A stretch of DNA of 58,633 nucleotides, taken from contig NZ_JAQUWN010000019.1 in assembly GCF_028692895.1 (NCBI RefSeq), forward strand, positions 1-58,633, read 5' to 3'. Source of the stretch: Pseudodesulfovibrio sp. (lineage in GTDB: Bacteria; Desulfobacterota; Desulfovibrionia; Desulfovibrionales; Desulfovibrionaceae). Numbering within the stretch: position 1 is the stretch's first letter; the number at the start of each line of letters is the position of its first letter. Of the stretch, positions 1 to 8,350 are shown one piece after another. The notes under the pieces are model-generated. The model was not told the origin of the DNA. It was given only the letters and a program-made list of their open reading frames with translations, and ran no database searches. The translations under genes were made by a program, and so were the position numbers.

Positions 1-17
1 CTCCGGACAAGGAATAG
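1..17 (+). CDS. Possible last codons of an upstream gene (partial)
   Basis: A frame running in from the left edge ends at a TAG at 15-17, four bases before a strong terminator hairpin. That is where the 3' end of a plus-strand gene would be expected. Only five codons are visible, so nothing can be said about the product, and the frame could be chance. Confidence 0.25.
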
Positions 18-20
18 CTG

Positions 21-48
21 AAGGGGCGCAACGCCCCTTTTTTCTTTT
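21..48 (+). terminator. Intrinsic terminator of the upstream gene
   Basis: An AAGGGGCG / CGCCCCTT stem with a three-base loop is followed by a T-rich tract (TTTTTTCTTTT). This is a textbook rho-independent terminator on the plus strand. It isolates the next gene from whatever lies to the left. Confidence 0.85.
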
Positions 49-207
49 CCCCCACGCCATACCTGCGCCCGGCGCATGGCATTTGCCGCACCTCCCGCTC
101 CTGACGGGCGCCTTGTTTTGCGCCCTGCGTTTCCCTTTGATTTATTGATAAAACAGCCGGTTCCGGCGGTTCCTTCCCCGCTTGCCCGGCGATAGGCTAA
201 AAAAGAC

Positions 208-237
208 TTGACTTATGAATGATTACTATTATCATAA
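208..237 (+). promoter_or_regulatory. Promoter overlapped by a Fur-family (Fur/PerR) box
   Basis: TTGACT at 208-213 and TATCAT at 230-235 with a 16-base spacer form a sigma-70-type promoter. Lying across the spacer and -10 is a 7-1-7 inverted repeat, TGATTAC-T-ATTATCA (220-234), matching 12 of 14 defined positions of the Fur-type consensus TGATAAT-N-ATTATCA. An outer TTATGA (213-218) / TCATAA (232-237) pair extends the symmetry. The position suggests repression by a Fur-family protein. Whether Fur or PerR binds cannot be told from sequence. Confidence 0.65.
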
Positions 238-272
238 AAATCAAGCAAGCCAACAAGCCATCAGGAGGAGCC

Positions 273-623
273 ATGCAAAACCTTCGCGACTACCGCAACC
301 TCGACATAGATTGGACCATGACGCCCGAGGCGGCCGTCACCCTGTACCTGGAGTGGGGCAACAACGCCTGGCGGGCAGAGCATGGGCCGGTGACCGGCAA
401 GTACGACTCCAGCACCTATTTTGTCGTCTACGCCTGGGACGAGAATCCCCGGCTGATGCTCATCCGGCGCAATTCCGAGGGCGCCGAGGAGCTGCTCAAC
501 GAGGAGCTGCCCCACGACGTGGGCAAGCGCTTCCTGGAGTCCGTGAGCCATCTCAAGGGCGTGTATCCGCCCAACCGCGAGGTGCGCGAGTGGATCGAAC
601 GCCAATTTTCCGCACGCCAGTAG
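273..623 (+). CDS. Small conserved protein, resembles DVU0772 family
   Basis: A soluble protein of 116 residues with no signal peptide or membrane segment. It starts MQNLRDYRNL and contains the segment TLYLEWGNN near residue 25. From memory this resembles D. vulgaris DVU0772, a protein of unknown function in the oxidative-stress (PerR) response; I could not check this. The ATG at 273 is chosen because AGGAGG lies at 263-269, and because the upstream in-frame ATG at 219 falls inside the promoter and Fur-family box. The gene is monocistronic, with a promoter before it and a terminator after it. The operator supports metal or peroxide control, but the biochemical role is unknown. Confidence 0.75.
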   Translation: MQNLRDYRNLDIDWTMTPEAAVTLYLEWGNNAWRAEHGPVTGKYDSSTYFVVYAWDENPRLMLIRRNSEGAEELLNEELPHDVGKRFLESVSHLKGVYPPNREVREWIERQFSARQ

Positions 624-664
624 GGGCGGGAAGCCGCCTTCGGGCGGGCTGTCCAAAGGGTTCG

Positions 665-694
665 GGACCGGCCTTGCGCCGGTCCTTTTTTATT
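665..694 (+). terminator. Intrinsic terminator
   Basis: A GGACCGG (665-671) / CCGGTCC (679-685) stem is followed by TTTTTTATTT. It ends the small gene at 273-623 and separates it from the aminotransferase gene. Confidence 0.85.
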
Positions 695-801
695 TGGCGC
701 GGCGGTTGGTTGCGTCGCCCGATCTTGTGGCCTGTCGGACGTTCGGCCCTTGCAAGCCATCGGCTTTGAGGGTAAGCCAAGTCGGATAAAGGAGAAATGG
801 C

Positions 802-1977
802 ATGTCCGATAAATTCGCCCGGAGAATGGGCACCGTGCACCGCTCGTTCATCCGGGAAATCCTGAAAGTCACGGCTGATCCTGAAATCATTTCCTTTGCC
901 GGGGGACTCCCCAATCCCGAACTCTTCCCCGTGGACGCCATGGACAAGGCGGCCCACGAGGTGTTCGCGACCATCGGGACCTCCGCGCTGCAATATTCCA
1001 CCACCGAGGGCGATGCGGGGTTGCGCGCCATCATCGCCGCGCGCTATGCCCGGCGCGGGCTGGCCGTGGACCCGGATTCCATCCTCGTCACCACCGGATC
1101 GCAGCAGATTCTGGACCTGTGCGGCAAGGTCTTCCTGGACCGGGGGAGCAAGGTCGTCATCGAGCGGCCCGGCTATCTCGGGGCCATCCAGGCCTTTTCC
1201 CTCTTCGAGCCGGAGTTCGTCACCGTGTCGCTTGAGGCGGACGGCCCGAACCTGGAGGAGCTGGAGGCGGCCTTCAAGGCCGGGGCCAAGTGCTTCTACG
1301 CCGTGCCCAACTTCCAGAACCCGTCCGGCATGAGCTATTCCGCCAAACGGCGCGAGGAAGTGGCCGAGCTGCTGGACAAGTACGACGTCCTGTTCGTGGA
1401 GGACGACCCCTACGGCGAGCTGCGCTTCAAGGGCGAGCGGCTGCCGAGCGTCTATTCCCTGCGCAAGGGCGGCAGCCTGCTCTGCGGCTCCTTCTCCAAG
1501 ATCGCCGCGCCCGGCTTCCGCATCGGCTGGGTGGTGGCCCCCAGGGACATCTACGACAAGCTGGTCATCGCCAAGCAGGCGGCCGACCTGCACACTTCCA
1601 CCGTGGCCCAGGCCATCCTGCGCCGCTACCTGGAGACCAACGACATCGAGCAGCACGTGGCCCTCATCCGCGAGCGATACGGCAGCCAGCGGAACGTCAT
1701 GCTAGAAATGGCCCGCAAGCACTTCCCGGCCGGGGTGGACGTCACCGAGCCCGAGGGCGGCATGTTCCTGTGGGCGACCCTGCCCGAGGGAACCTCGTCC
1801 ATGGACCTGCTCGACCTGGCGGTCAAGGACAAGGTGGCCTTCGTGCCCGGCCGCCCCTTCTACGTGGACGGCTCTGGCGAGAACACGCTGCGCCTCAACT
1901 TCTCCAACTCCGACCCGGTCCGGATCGAGGAGGGCATGCGCCGCCTCGGCGTGTCCATCGGTTCGCTGCTCAGGTAA
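802..1977 (+). CDS. PLP-dependent aminotransferase, class I/II (LysN/MocR-like fold)
   Basis: A 391-residue fold-type I aminotransferase. The PLP Schiff-base lysine is K233 in the SFSK motif, followed by the phosphate-binding APGFRIGW segment. GSQQILDL near residue 95 and NFQNPSG near residue 170 are the usual cofactor and substrate-binding elements. It lacks the N-terminal GntR-type helix-turn-helix of MocR regulators, so it is an enzyme. Relatives include 2-aminoadipate, branched-chain and aromatic aminotransferases, and the substrate cannot be fixed from sequence. AAGGAG precedes the ATG by about nine bases. The next gene starts 53 bases downstream on the same strand, so the two are probably co-transcribed. 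Confidence 0.9.
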   Translation: MSDKFARRMGTVHRSFIREILKVTADPEIISFAGGLPNPELFPVDAMDKAAHEVFATIGTSALQYSTTEGDAGLRAIIAARYARRGLAVDPDSILVTTGSQQILDLCGKVFLDRGSKVVIERPGYLGAIQAFSLFEPEFVTVSLEADGPNLEELEAAFKAGAKCFYAVPNFQNPSGMSYSAKRREEVAELLDKYDVLFVEDDPYGELRFKGERLPSVYSLRKGGSLLCGSFSKIAAPGFRIGWVVAPRDIYDKLVIAKQAADLHTSTVAQAILRRYLETNDIEQHVALIRERYGSQRNVMLEMARKHFPAGVDVTEPEGGMFLWATLPEGTSSMDLLDLAVKDKVAFVPGRPFYVDGSGENTLRLNFSNSDPVRIEEGMRRLGVSIGSLLR

Positions 1978-2030
1978 ACGCTCGCGGCCGCGAGGGAAGG
2001 CCGCGACAATGCATATACGAAGGAACTGCA

Positions 2031-3740
2031 ATGTCCCAACACATCGTCATCATCGGCGGCGTGGCCCTCGGGCCCAAGGCCGCCTGCCGGTTCAAGCGGC
2101 TGGAGCCCTCCTCCCGGGTGACCATGGTCGACCAGAGCGCCCTCATCTCCTACGGCGGGTGCGGCATTCCCTATTACGTGTCCGGCGACGTCTCGGACGC
2201 GAGCGAGCTGTGCACCACCAGTTTTCACATGGTGCGAGACGTCGATTTCTTCCGCGAGGTCAAGGGCGTGGACGTGCGCACCCTGACCCGTGCCACTCGC
2301 ATCGACCGTGAGAGCAAGCAGGTCCACCTGACGGACGTGACCACGGGCGAGGAGTCCGTGCTCGGCTACGACAAGCTGGTCATCGCCACCGGGGCCTCCC
2401 CGCGCAGGCTCGGCCTGCCGGGCGAGGATCTCAAGGGCGTCAGCTACGTCTGCAACCCGGACGACGCCACCCGTATCCGCGAGGGCATCTCCAAGGGCGA
2501 GGTGGGCAAGGCGGTCATCATCGGGGCCGGGTTCATCGGCCTGGAGATGGCCGAGGCCTTCGCCGACATGTGGGGCGTGGAAACCACGGTGGTCGAGATC
2601 ACCGGCCAGATCATGCCCCGTCTTGTCAGCCCGGCCCTGGCCACCATGGGCCAGCGCCACATGGAGGAGAACGGCGTCACCTTCCATTTCGGCGAGACCG
2701 TCAAGGCCATCGAGGGCGAGGACGGCCGCGTGACCCGCGTCGTCACCGACAAGCGGACCCTGGAGGCCGACGCGGTCATCATCGCGGCGGGCGTGGTTCC
2801 CGGTTCGGACATCGCCCGCGAGGCCGGGCTGGAGGTCCACCCGCGCGGCGGCGTCATCGTGGACGAGCACATGCGCACCAGCGATCCCGACATCTATGCG
2901 GGCGGCGATTGCGCCATCGTCAGGAACCTCATCACCGGGGACCAGGCCTACCTGCCGCTGGGCTCCATGGCCAACCGCCAGGGCCGCGTCATCGGCACCA
3001 ACCTGGCCGGGGGCGACGCTTCTTTCGACGGCGTGGTCGGTTCCTTCGTGGTCAAGTTCTTCGAGCGCTCCATGGCCGGGACCGGCCTGAGTCTGGAAGG
3101 GGCCCGGGCCGCCGGGTTCGAGGCCATGAGCGTGCTGCTCATCCAGCTCGACAGGGCCCATTTCTACCCCTCCAAGGAGCTGATGACCCTGGAGATGGTC
3201 GTGGACAAGCCCACCCGCCGCGTGCTCGGCGTCCAGGGCTTCGGCTCCACGCGCGACGCCATGGTCGGCCGCATCAACGCGGTGGCCGCCATCCTCAAGT
3301 ACGCGCCCAAGGTGGAGGACATCTCCAACATGGAGCTGGCCTACTCCCCGCCCTTTGCTTCGGCCATGGACATTCTCAATTCCCTGGCCAACCTGGCGGA
3401 CAACGCGCTGCGCGGCATCAACCGCGGCGTGGGCCCGGACGGGTTCAAGCGGCTCTGGGACGCGCGCGACACGGACGGGTGCTTCTTCCTGGACTGCCGC
3501 GAAGCGGGCGACGCCGATCCCTACATCGAGCGGCATCCCGGCGAGTGGCACAACGTGCCCCAGGGGCAGATCTACGACCGGCTGGCCGAGATTCCCAAGG
3601 ACCGGCCCGTGGTCCTGGTCTGCAACACCGGCGCGCGGTCCTACGAGGCCCAGGTCATGCTTACCGAAAAGGGATACAAGGACGTTACCAACGTGCAGGG
3701 CGGCATGGCCGCCATCAAGAACTACGGCGTTGATCTGTAG
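2031..3740 (+). CDS. FAD-dependent pyridine nucleotide-disulfide oxidoreductase with C-terminal rhodanese domain
   Basis: A 569-residue fusion. Residues 1-450 are an FAD/NAD(P)H oxidoreductase of the CoA-disulfide reductase/NADH oxidase group: an N-terminal dinucleotide motif (VIIGGVALGPKAA), single redox Cys44 in YGGCGIPYY, a second nucleotide fold (VIIGAGFIGLEMAE) and the FAD-binding YAGGDCA. The last ~110 residues form a rhodanese domain with active-site Cys531 in CNTGARS. This architecture matches Npsr/CoADR-Rhd enzymes that reduce persulfides or polysulfides, which fits a sulfur-metabolising anaerobe. The glycine motif carries V-A-L where most relatives have a third glycine. It sits directly after the aminotransferase gene. 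The ATG at 2031 is preceded by AAGGA. Confidence 0.9.
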   Translation: MSQHIVIIGGVALGPKAACRFKRLEPSSRVTMVDQSALISYGGCGIPYYVSGDVSDASELCTTSFHMVRDVDFFREVKGVDVRTLTRATRIDRESKQVHLTDVTTGEESVLGYDKLVIATGASPRRLGLPGEDLKGVSYVCNPDDATRIREGISKGEVGKAVIIGAGFIGLEMAEAFADMWGVETTVVEITGQIMPRLVSPALATMGQRHMEENGVTFHFGETVKAIEGEDGRVTRVVTDKRTLEADAVIIAAGVVPGSDIAREAGLEVHPRGGVIVDEHMRTSDPDIYAGGDCAIVRNLITGDQAYLPLGSMANRQGRVIGTNLAGGDASFDGVVGSFVVKFFERSMAGTGLSLEGARAAGFEAMSVLLIQLDRAHFYPSKELMTLEMVVDKPTRRVLGVQGFGSTRDAMVGRINAVAAILKYAPKVEDISNMELAYSPPFASAMDILNSLANLADNALRGINRGVGPDGFKRLWDARDTDGCFFLDCREAGDADPYIERHPGEWHNVPQGQIYDRLAEIPKDRPVVLVCNTGARSYEAQVMLTEKGYKDVTNVQGGMAAIKNYGVDL

Positions 3741-3827
3741 TTGTTTTTTTATTCATAACGGGATAAACGGCTACTTTCCTGGCACCATGCCGGACAAACC
3801 GGCCCTGGCGGTAAAAGCGAGGAGTTC

Positions 3828-4223
3828 GTGCGGTTCTTGATTGTGGATGACGATGAAAGCGCGCTGGCCTACCTGGAGACGGTGCTCTCGCCGTTCGCCG
3901 GATGCGACGCAGTGCTTTCCGGCAGGGAAGCACTGGCCGCCTTCGACAAGGCGCATGCCGAGGGGCGTCCCTATGACGCCGTGCTGATGGACATCCTCAT
4001 GCCCGGCATGGACGGGCACCAGACGGCCGAGCTCCTGCGCGCCCGGGAAGAAGCGCTGGGCGTGGACGAGTTCCACGCCTTCAAGCTGGTCATGGTCTCC
4101 TCCCTGGTGGACGACGTCAACGTGACCCGCGCCTTTTTCTCCACCCAGGCGGTCTGCTACCTGGTCAAGCCGCTGGAGAAGGAGAAGATTCTGGACGAGC
4201 TGCGCCAGAACCTGGTCATCTGA
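3828..4223 (+). CDS. Single-domain response regulator (CheY-like receiver)
   Basis: The whole 131-residue protein is one receiver domain: acidic pocket VDDDE (residues 6-10), phospho-acceptor D55 in LMDILMPGMDG, and K114 in YLVKP. There is no output domain, so it probably signals by protein contact or in a phosphorelay. A GTG at 3828 preceded by GAGGAG is the likely start. It lies 87 bases after the oxidoreductase gene and is followed by a strong terminator. No partner kinase is adjacent. Confidence 0.9.
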   Translation: MRFLIVDDDESALAYLETVLSPFAGCDAVLSGREALAAFDKAHAEGRPYDAVLMDILMPGMDGHQTAELLRAREEALGVDEFHAFKLVMVSSLVDDVNVTRAFFSTQAVCYLVKPLEKEKILDELRQNLVI

Positions 4224-4245
4224 TGCGGGTTGTTTCAGCAAAATG

Positions 4246-4280
4246 AAAGAGGACGGTCCGTCGGGCCGTCCTCTTTTTTT
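4246..4280 (+). terminator. Intrinsic terminator, probably bidirectional
   Basis: An 11-base-pair perfect stem AAAGAGGACGG (4246-4256) / CCGTCCTCTTT (4266-4276) has a T tract on the plus side and an A-rich flank on the other. It sits between the convergent response regulator gene and the last gene of the ABC importer operon and could serve both. Confidence 0.85.
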
Positions 4281-4299
4281 CGGGCTATTGGGGGGGGCG

Positions 4300-5307
4300 T
4301 CAGATGCGCCCTTCGGCCACGGCGTGGCAGGCCACCACCACGCCGCTTTGCATGGTGCGCGGGGCCGGGGCCTCGGTCATGCACCGCTTGCCAGCGTGGG
4401 GACAGCGGCCGTGGAACACGCAGCCGGAGGGCAGGTTGATGGGGGTGGGCACGTCGCCGGAGAGGCGGGTGTGTCCCCCCGCCTTGCCGCCCAGCCGGGG
4501 AATGGCCGAGAGCAGGGCCTGGGTGTACGGATGGCGCGGATTGGCGAAGAGCTCCGCCGCCGGGCCGAGTTCGCAGACGCAGCCCAGGTACATGACGCAG
4601 ACGCGGCTCGAGATGTGTTCGACCACGCTCAGGTCGTGGCTGATGAACAGGTAGGTCAGGCCGCGCTCCTCCTGGGCGTCCATGAGCAGGTTCAGGATTT
4701 GGGCCTGGATGGAGACGTCCAGGGCGGCGATGGGCTCGTCGGCCACGATGAATTCCGGGTCCACCACCAGGGCGCGGGCGATGGAGATGCGCTGGCGCTG
4801 CCCGCCCGAGAACTCGTGCGGGTAGTTGGTGGACCAGACCGGGTCCACGCCCACCCGGCGCATGACCTCGGCCACCTTGTCGTGGACCTCGTCCCGGTTG
4901 AGCGACGGGTTGTGGAGCCGGACCGGCTCCTCCAGGATCTGGCGCACGGTCATGCGCGGGTTCAGGGAGGCGTAGGGGTCCTGGAAGACCATCTGCATCT
5001 TGGTGCGGTAGGGGAGCATCTGCGAGGAGCTCAGGTTGTCGATGCGTTCGCCCTTGTAGAGGATTTCGCCCCGGTTGGGCCTGTAGAGGCCCATGACGGT
5101 GCGGGCCAGGGTGGACTTGCCGCAGCCGGACTCGCCGACCACGCTCAGGGTCTCGCCGGGCATGACCGACAGGGTGACGCCGTTGACCGCCTTGACCACG
5201 GTCCGTTTGCGGGTGATCCGGCCGCCGTCCAGCCGGAGCTGGTCGAGAATGGTGCCGGAGATGTCGAAGTGCTTGTCGATGTTTTTGATATCGAGGATGG
5301 CGGTCAT
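4300..5307 (-). CDS. Oligopeptide/dipeptide-type ABC transporter ATP-binding protein (OppF/DppF-like)
   Basis: A 335-residue ATPase with Walker [10 protein letters not shown] at about 58-66, signature [15 protein letters not shown], Walker [13 protein letters not shown] and the H-loop [11 protein letters not shown]. The C-terminal oligopeptide-transporter extension carries cysteines in [15 protein letters not shown], typical of the OppD/F group, where a 4Fe-4S cluster has been found in relatives. It is the last gene of a five-gene minus-strand operon, and its ATG overlaps the stop of the partner ATPase gene (shared base 5307). The pair powers the import complex on the cytoplasmic side of the inner membrane. 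Confidence 0.93.
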   Translation of the reverse strand: MTAILDIKNIDKHFDISGTILDQLRLDGGRITRKRTVVKAVNGVTLSVMPGETLSVVGESGCGKSTLARTVMGLYRPNRGEILYKGERIDNLSSSQMLPYRTKMQMVFQDPYASLNPRMTVRQILEEPVRLHNPSLNRDEVHDKVAEVMRRVGVDPVWSTNYPHEFSGGQRQRISIARALVVDPEFIVADEPIAALDVSIQAQILNLLMDAQEERGLTYLFISHDLSVVEHISSRVCVMYLGCVCELGPAAELFANPRHPYTQALLSAIPRLGGKAGGHTRLSGDVPTPINLPSGCVFHGRCPHAGKRCMTEAPAPRTMQSGVVVACHAVAEGRI

Positions 5308-6281
5308 TATTGATCCCCTCCCTGGCAGCGGAAGCAGGCCACCTGAGCGCCGCCCTCGGCCTTGGTCAGGACGGGAATTTCGCGCAGGCAGCGGTCCAGG
5401 CGGACCTCGCAGCGCGGCTGGAAAGGACAGCCTTTTGGCATGTTCAGCAGCGAGGGCATCATGCCCGGAATCTGGTTGAGCCGCCGTTTGCCCTCGGCCA
5501 TCTGCGGCAGGGCGCGGAGCAGCCCCCGGGTGTAGGGGTGCTGCGGCGAGCCGATGATCCGGTCCGTGGGACCGATCTCAACCACCTTGCCCGCGTAGAG
5601 CACGGCGATGCGCTGGGTCACCTCGGAGACCACGGCCAGGTCGTGGGTGATGAGGATGAGGCCCATGTTCTCGTTTTCGCACAGCTCCAGGAGCAGGGAC
5701 ATGATCTCCGCCTGGATGGTCACGTCGAGCGCCGTGGTCGGCTCGTCCGCGATGATAAGCTTGGGGTTGGTCAAAAGCGAGATGGCGATGACGATGCGCT
5801 GGCGCATTCCGCCCGAGAACTCGTGCGGATACTGCTTGAGCCGTTTTTCGGGCGAGGGGATGTAGACCTTCTTCAGCTTGTCCAGGCAGATGGCCTCGGC
5901 TTCCTCGTCCGAGACGTCCATGTGGGCCAGGATGGTCTCCTTCATCTGGGTGCCGATGGTCAGCACCGGGTTGAGGGTCATCATCGGGTCCTGGAAGATC
6001 ATGGAGATGTGGTTGCCCCGGATGTGGCGCATCTTCTCGTAGGAATACCTGGAGATGTCCTCGCCGCCGAAGATGATCTCGCCGCCGGTGATCCGGCCGG
6101 GCTTGGAGATGAGGTTGATGATGGAGAACCCGAGCACGGACTTGCCCGCGCCGGATTCGCCGACGATGCCGAGGCGCTCGCCCCGGCCTATGGAGAGGGA
6201 GACGTCGCGCACGGCCCGGACCGTGCCCGAGCGCAGGGCGAAGTCGACCCTGAGGTTCTTGATGTCGATGAGCGGTTCCAC
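5307..6281 (-). CDS. Oligopeptide/dipeptide-type ABC transporter ATP-binding protein (OppD/DppD-like)
   Basis: The 324-residue partner ATPase has Walker A GESGAGKS at 41-48, signature [16 protein letters not shown], Walker [13 protein letters not shown] and the H-loop [11 protein letters not shown]. Its C-terminal region has the Cys-containing CPFQPRC segment of the family. It lies three bases after the DppC-like permease gene and overlaps the next ATPase start by one base, indicating translational coupling. Confidence 0.93.
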   Translation of the reverse strand: MEPLIDIKNLRVDFALRSGTVRAVRDVSLSIGRGERLGIVGESGAGKSVLGFSIINLISKPGRITGGEIIFGGEDISRYSYEKMRHIRGNHISMIFQDPMMTLNPVLTIGTQMKETILAHMDVSDEEAEAICLDKLKKVYIPSPEKRLKQYPHEFSGGMRQRIVIAISLLTNPKLIIADEPTTALDVTIQAEIMSLLLELCENENMGLILITHDLAVVSEVTQRIAVLYAGKVVEIGPTDRIIGSPQHPYTRGLLRALPQMAEGKRRLNQIPGMMPSLLNMPKGCPFQPRCEVRLDRCLREIPVLTKAEGGAQVACFRCQGGDQ

Positions 6282-6284
6282 GCC

Positions 6285-7202
6285 TTACCCCTTGTACAGT
6301 TTGGGGTTGAGGAAATCCCGGACCCAGTCGCCCAGGAGGTTGATGACCAGGATCAGGAGGACCAGCAGGATGCCGGGGAAGATGGTGATCCACCACGAGC
6401 CCGAGAAGATGTACTCGAACCCGGCGGTGATCAGCGACCCGAGCGACGGCTTTGTCACGGGCATGCCCAGTCCGAGGAAGGACAGGGCCGCCTCGCTCAT
6501 GATGGCGTTGGCCACCTGCACGGTGGAGATGACCAGCACAGGCGAGAGCGTGTTGGGCAGGATGTGCCGCCACATGATCCGGCTGCTGGGCAGGCCGATG
6601 ACACGGGCCGCCTCCACGTATTCCTTCCTCCGTTCGGCCAGCACCGAGGCGCGCACAGTGCGGGCGTACTGCGGCCATTCGGCCAGACCGATGATGACGA
6701 TGAGCAGCGGCACGGCCACGTCCTCGTACCCGGCCACGCCAAAGGCGGTCTGCACGATGGCGCCGATGAAGATGGCGACCATGTAAGTGGAGAACGAGAG
6801 CTGCACGTCGGCGATGCGCATGAGGATGTTGTCCAGCCTGCGGACGTAGCCCGAGAGCAGGCCGACCACGATGCCCAGAAAGGCCTGGAGGCAGACCGCG
6901 CCCACGCCGATGATGATGGACACGCGCATTCCGTAGAGCATGGTGGACAGGATGTCGCGTCCCTGGGCGTCGGTGCCGAGCAGGAACTGTTCGGTGCCGC
7001 CATGCTCCCAGGACGGGGGCAACTGGGCGTTCATAATGTCCACGGTGGTGGGATCGTAGGGGTTGTGCGGAGCGAGGACCGGCGCCCCGAAGGCGCTCAC
7101 GAACAGCAGGGCGAGGATGATGAAGCTCGTCAGGGCCACGGGATCGCGCAGGAAACTGTGGAGCATGTACGAGTCCTTGAAGCGTTGCCAGCGGGTGCGC
7201 AT
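6285..7202 (-). CDS. ABC transporter permease, DppC/OppC-like
   Basis: A 305-residue inner-membrane permease with one N-terminal transmembrane helix (about 24-45), the LLGTDAQGRDILSTMLYG segment that opens the BPD_transp_1 domain of DppC-type proteins, and the cytoplasmic EAA loop (EYVEAARVIGLPSSRIMWRHILPN). It pairs with the DppB-like subunit upstream, starting two bases after that gene's stop. Confidence 0.92.
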   Translation of the reverse strand: MRTRWQRFKDSYMLHSFLRDPVALTSFIILALLFVSAFGAPVLAPHNPYDPTTVDIMNAQLPPSWEHGGTEQFLLGTDAQGRDILSTMLYGMRVSIIIGVGAVCLQAFLGIVVGLLSGYVRRLDNILMRIADVQLSFSTYMVAIFIGAIVQTAFGVAGYEDVAVPLLIVIIGLAEWPQYARTVRASVLAERRKEYVEAARVIGLPSSRIMWRHILPNTLSPVLVISTVQVANAIMSEAALSFLGLGMPVTKPSLGSLITAGFEYIFSGSWWITIFPGILLVLLILVINLLGDWVRDFLNPKLYKG

Positions 7203-7203
7203 T

Positions 7204-8181
7204 CTATTTCCTCCCCGCCACGCGGACCGTGGGATTGACCAGGCCGTAGATGATGTCCACGGCGGTGTTGACCAGGACGAAGACGAATCCCACGAAGACG
7301 AGGTAGGCGACCATCAGCGCGGTGTCGGACCGCTCCACGGACTCGATGAACATGGAGCCCATGCCCTGCCACTGGAACACGGTTTCGGTCAGGATGGTGA
7401 AGGCCACCATGATGCCGAGCTGGACGCCGCCCACGGTGATGACCGGGAGCAGGGTGTTCTTGAAGGCGTGGATGATCCAGACGCGCCAGGGCTTGATGCC
7501 CTTGGCCCAGGCGTACTTGACGTATTCGGTCTCCAGCACTTCCATCATTTCCGAGCGGATGAGCCGGATGAACAACGGCAGCATGATGGAGGAAAGGGCG
7601 ATGGAGGGCATTATCAGGTGTTTGATGCCGTCCCAGGTGAACATGCCGCTCTCCCACCAGCCGAAGAGGAGCACTGTCTTGCCGCGCCCGAAGGAGGGGA
7701 GCCAGTGCAGCTCCACCGAAAAGATGTAGATGAGCAGGATGGCCGTCAGGAACACCGGCATGGACACCCCGACGATGGAGGCCCCCATGGTGATGCGGCT
7801 AAGCCAGCTCTTTGGTCGGATGGCGGCGTAGATGCCGAGCGGGATGGAGAGCACGACGATGATGAACGCCGCGCAAAAGACCAGCTCCAGCGTGGCCGGG
7901 GCCTTGTTGACGATGACCTCGGTGGCCGGTTTCTTGAAGAAGTAGCTTCGTCCAAGGTCGCCGTGCAAGGTGGCGTTCAGGAAGCGGACATATTGGGTGA
8001 CGAACGGGTCGTTGAGTCCGAGCTTTTCGCGGATTTCCGCGCGTTGGGCCGGGGTGACCCGCTCGCCCACCAGCTCGCGCACCGGGTCTCCGAAGCTGTG
8101 CTTGATGGAGAAGCCGATGAAGCTGATGATGAGCATGACGATGATCGCCTGCAGGATTCGTTTTACGCTGAATGCAAACAT
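7204..8181 (-). CDS. ABC transporter permease, DppB/OppB-like
   Basis: A 325-residue permease beginning MFAFSVKRILQAIIVMLIIS, the standard DppB N terminus, followed by a periplasmic region and a BPD_transp_1 domain with the EAA-type segment ETEYVKYAWAKGI. The frame opens upstream of 8181, but that extension is Pro/Arg-rich and unlike the family, so the ATG at 8181 is preferred. There is no strong ribosome site. A hairpin with a T tract lies between this gene and the binding-protein gene, so its expression probably depends on read-through. Confidence 0.9.
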   Translation of the reverse strand: MFAFSVKRILQAIIVMLIISFIGFSIKHSFGDPVRELVGERVTPAQRAEIREKLGLNDPFVTQYVRFLNATLHGDLGRSYFFKKPATEVIVNKAPATLELVFCAAFIIVVLSIPLGIYAAIRPKSWLSRITMGASIVGVSMPVFLTAILLIYIFSVELHWLPSFGRGKTVLLFGWWESGMFTWDGIKHLIMPSIALSSIMLPLFIRLIRSEMMEVLETEYVKYAWAKGIKPWRVWIIHAFKNTLLPVITVGGVQLGIMVAFTILTETVFQWQGMGSMFIESVERSDTALMVAYLVFVGFVFVLVNTAVDIIYGLVNPTVRVAGRK

Positions 8182-8275
8182 GGATGGTGCCGGTTGAGGT
8201 TGATGCCGTCCCCGGGGACGCGCGGCCATGCCGCCGGTCTCCGGGCCGTCGAAAGGGGGCCCTGGCCGTATTCCG

Positions 8276-8312
8276 CTCAAAAGGGGAACCCGGACGGGCC
8301 GGGTTCCCCTTT
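8276..8312 (-). terminator. Intercistronic terminator-like hairpin between binding protein and permease genes
   Basis: A perfect 14-base-pair stem (8280-8293 with 8299-8312, arms beginning AAAGGGGAACCCGG) has a five-base loop and, read on the minus strand, a TTTT tail at 8276-8279. It sits in the 169-base gap after the solute-binding protein gene and before the permeases. It would end most transcripts after the first gene, or protect that message's 3' end, and so set a high binding-protein to permease ratio. Confidence 0.75.
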
Positions 8313-8350
8313 ATTTCGATTTTGCCGGATGGGCAAGCGTTCCTTGCGGA

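Noticed and set aside
219-272. An upstream ATG for the DVU0772-like gene
   Set aside because: It lies inside the promoter and Fur-family box; the ATG at 273 has a strong ribosome site.
1290-2030. A 5' extension of the FAD oxidoreductase-rhodanese frame
   Set aside because: It overlaps the aminotransferase gene in another frame and is Arg/Pro/Ala-rich. The ATG at 2031 with its ribosome site begins exactly at the nucleotide-binding fold.
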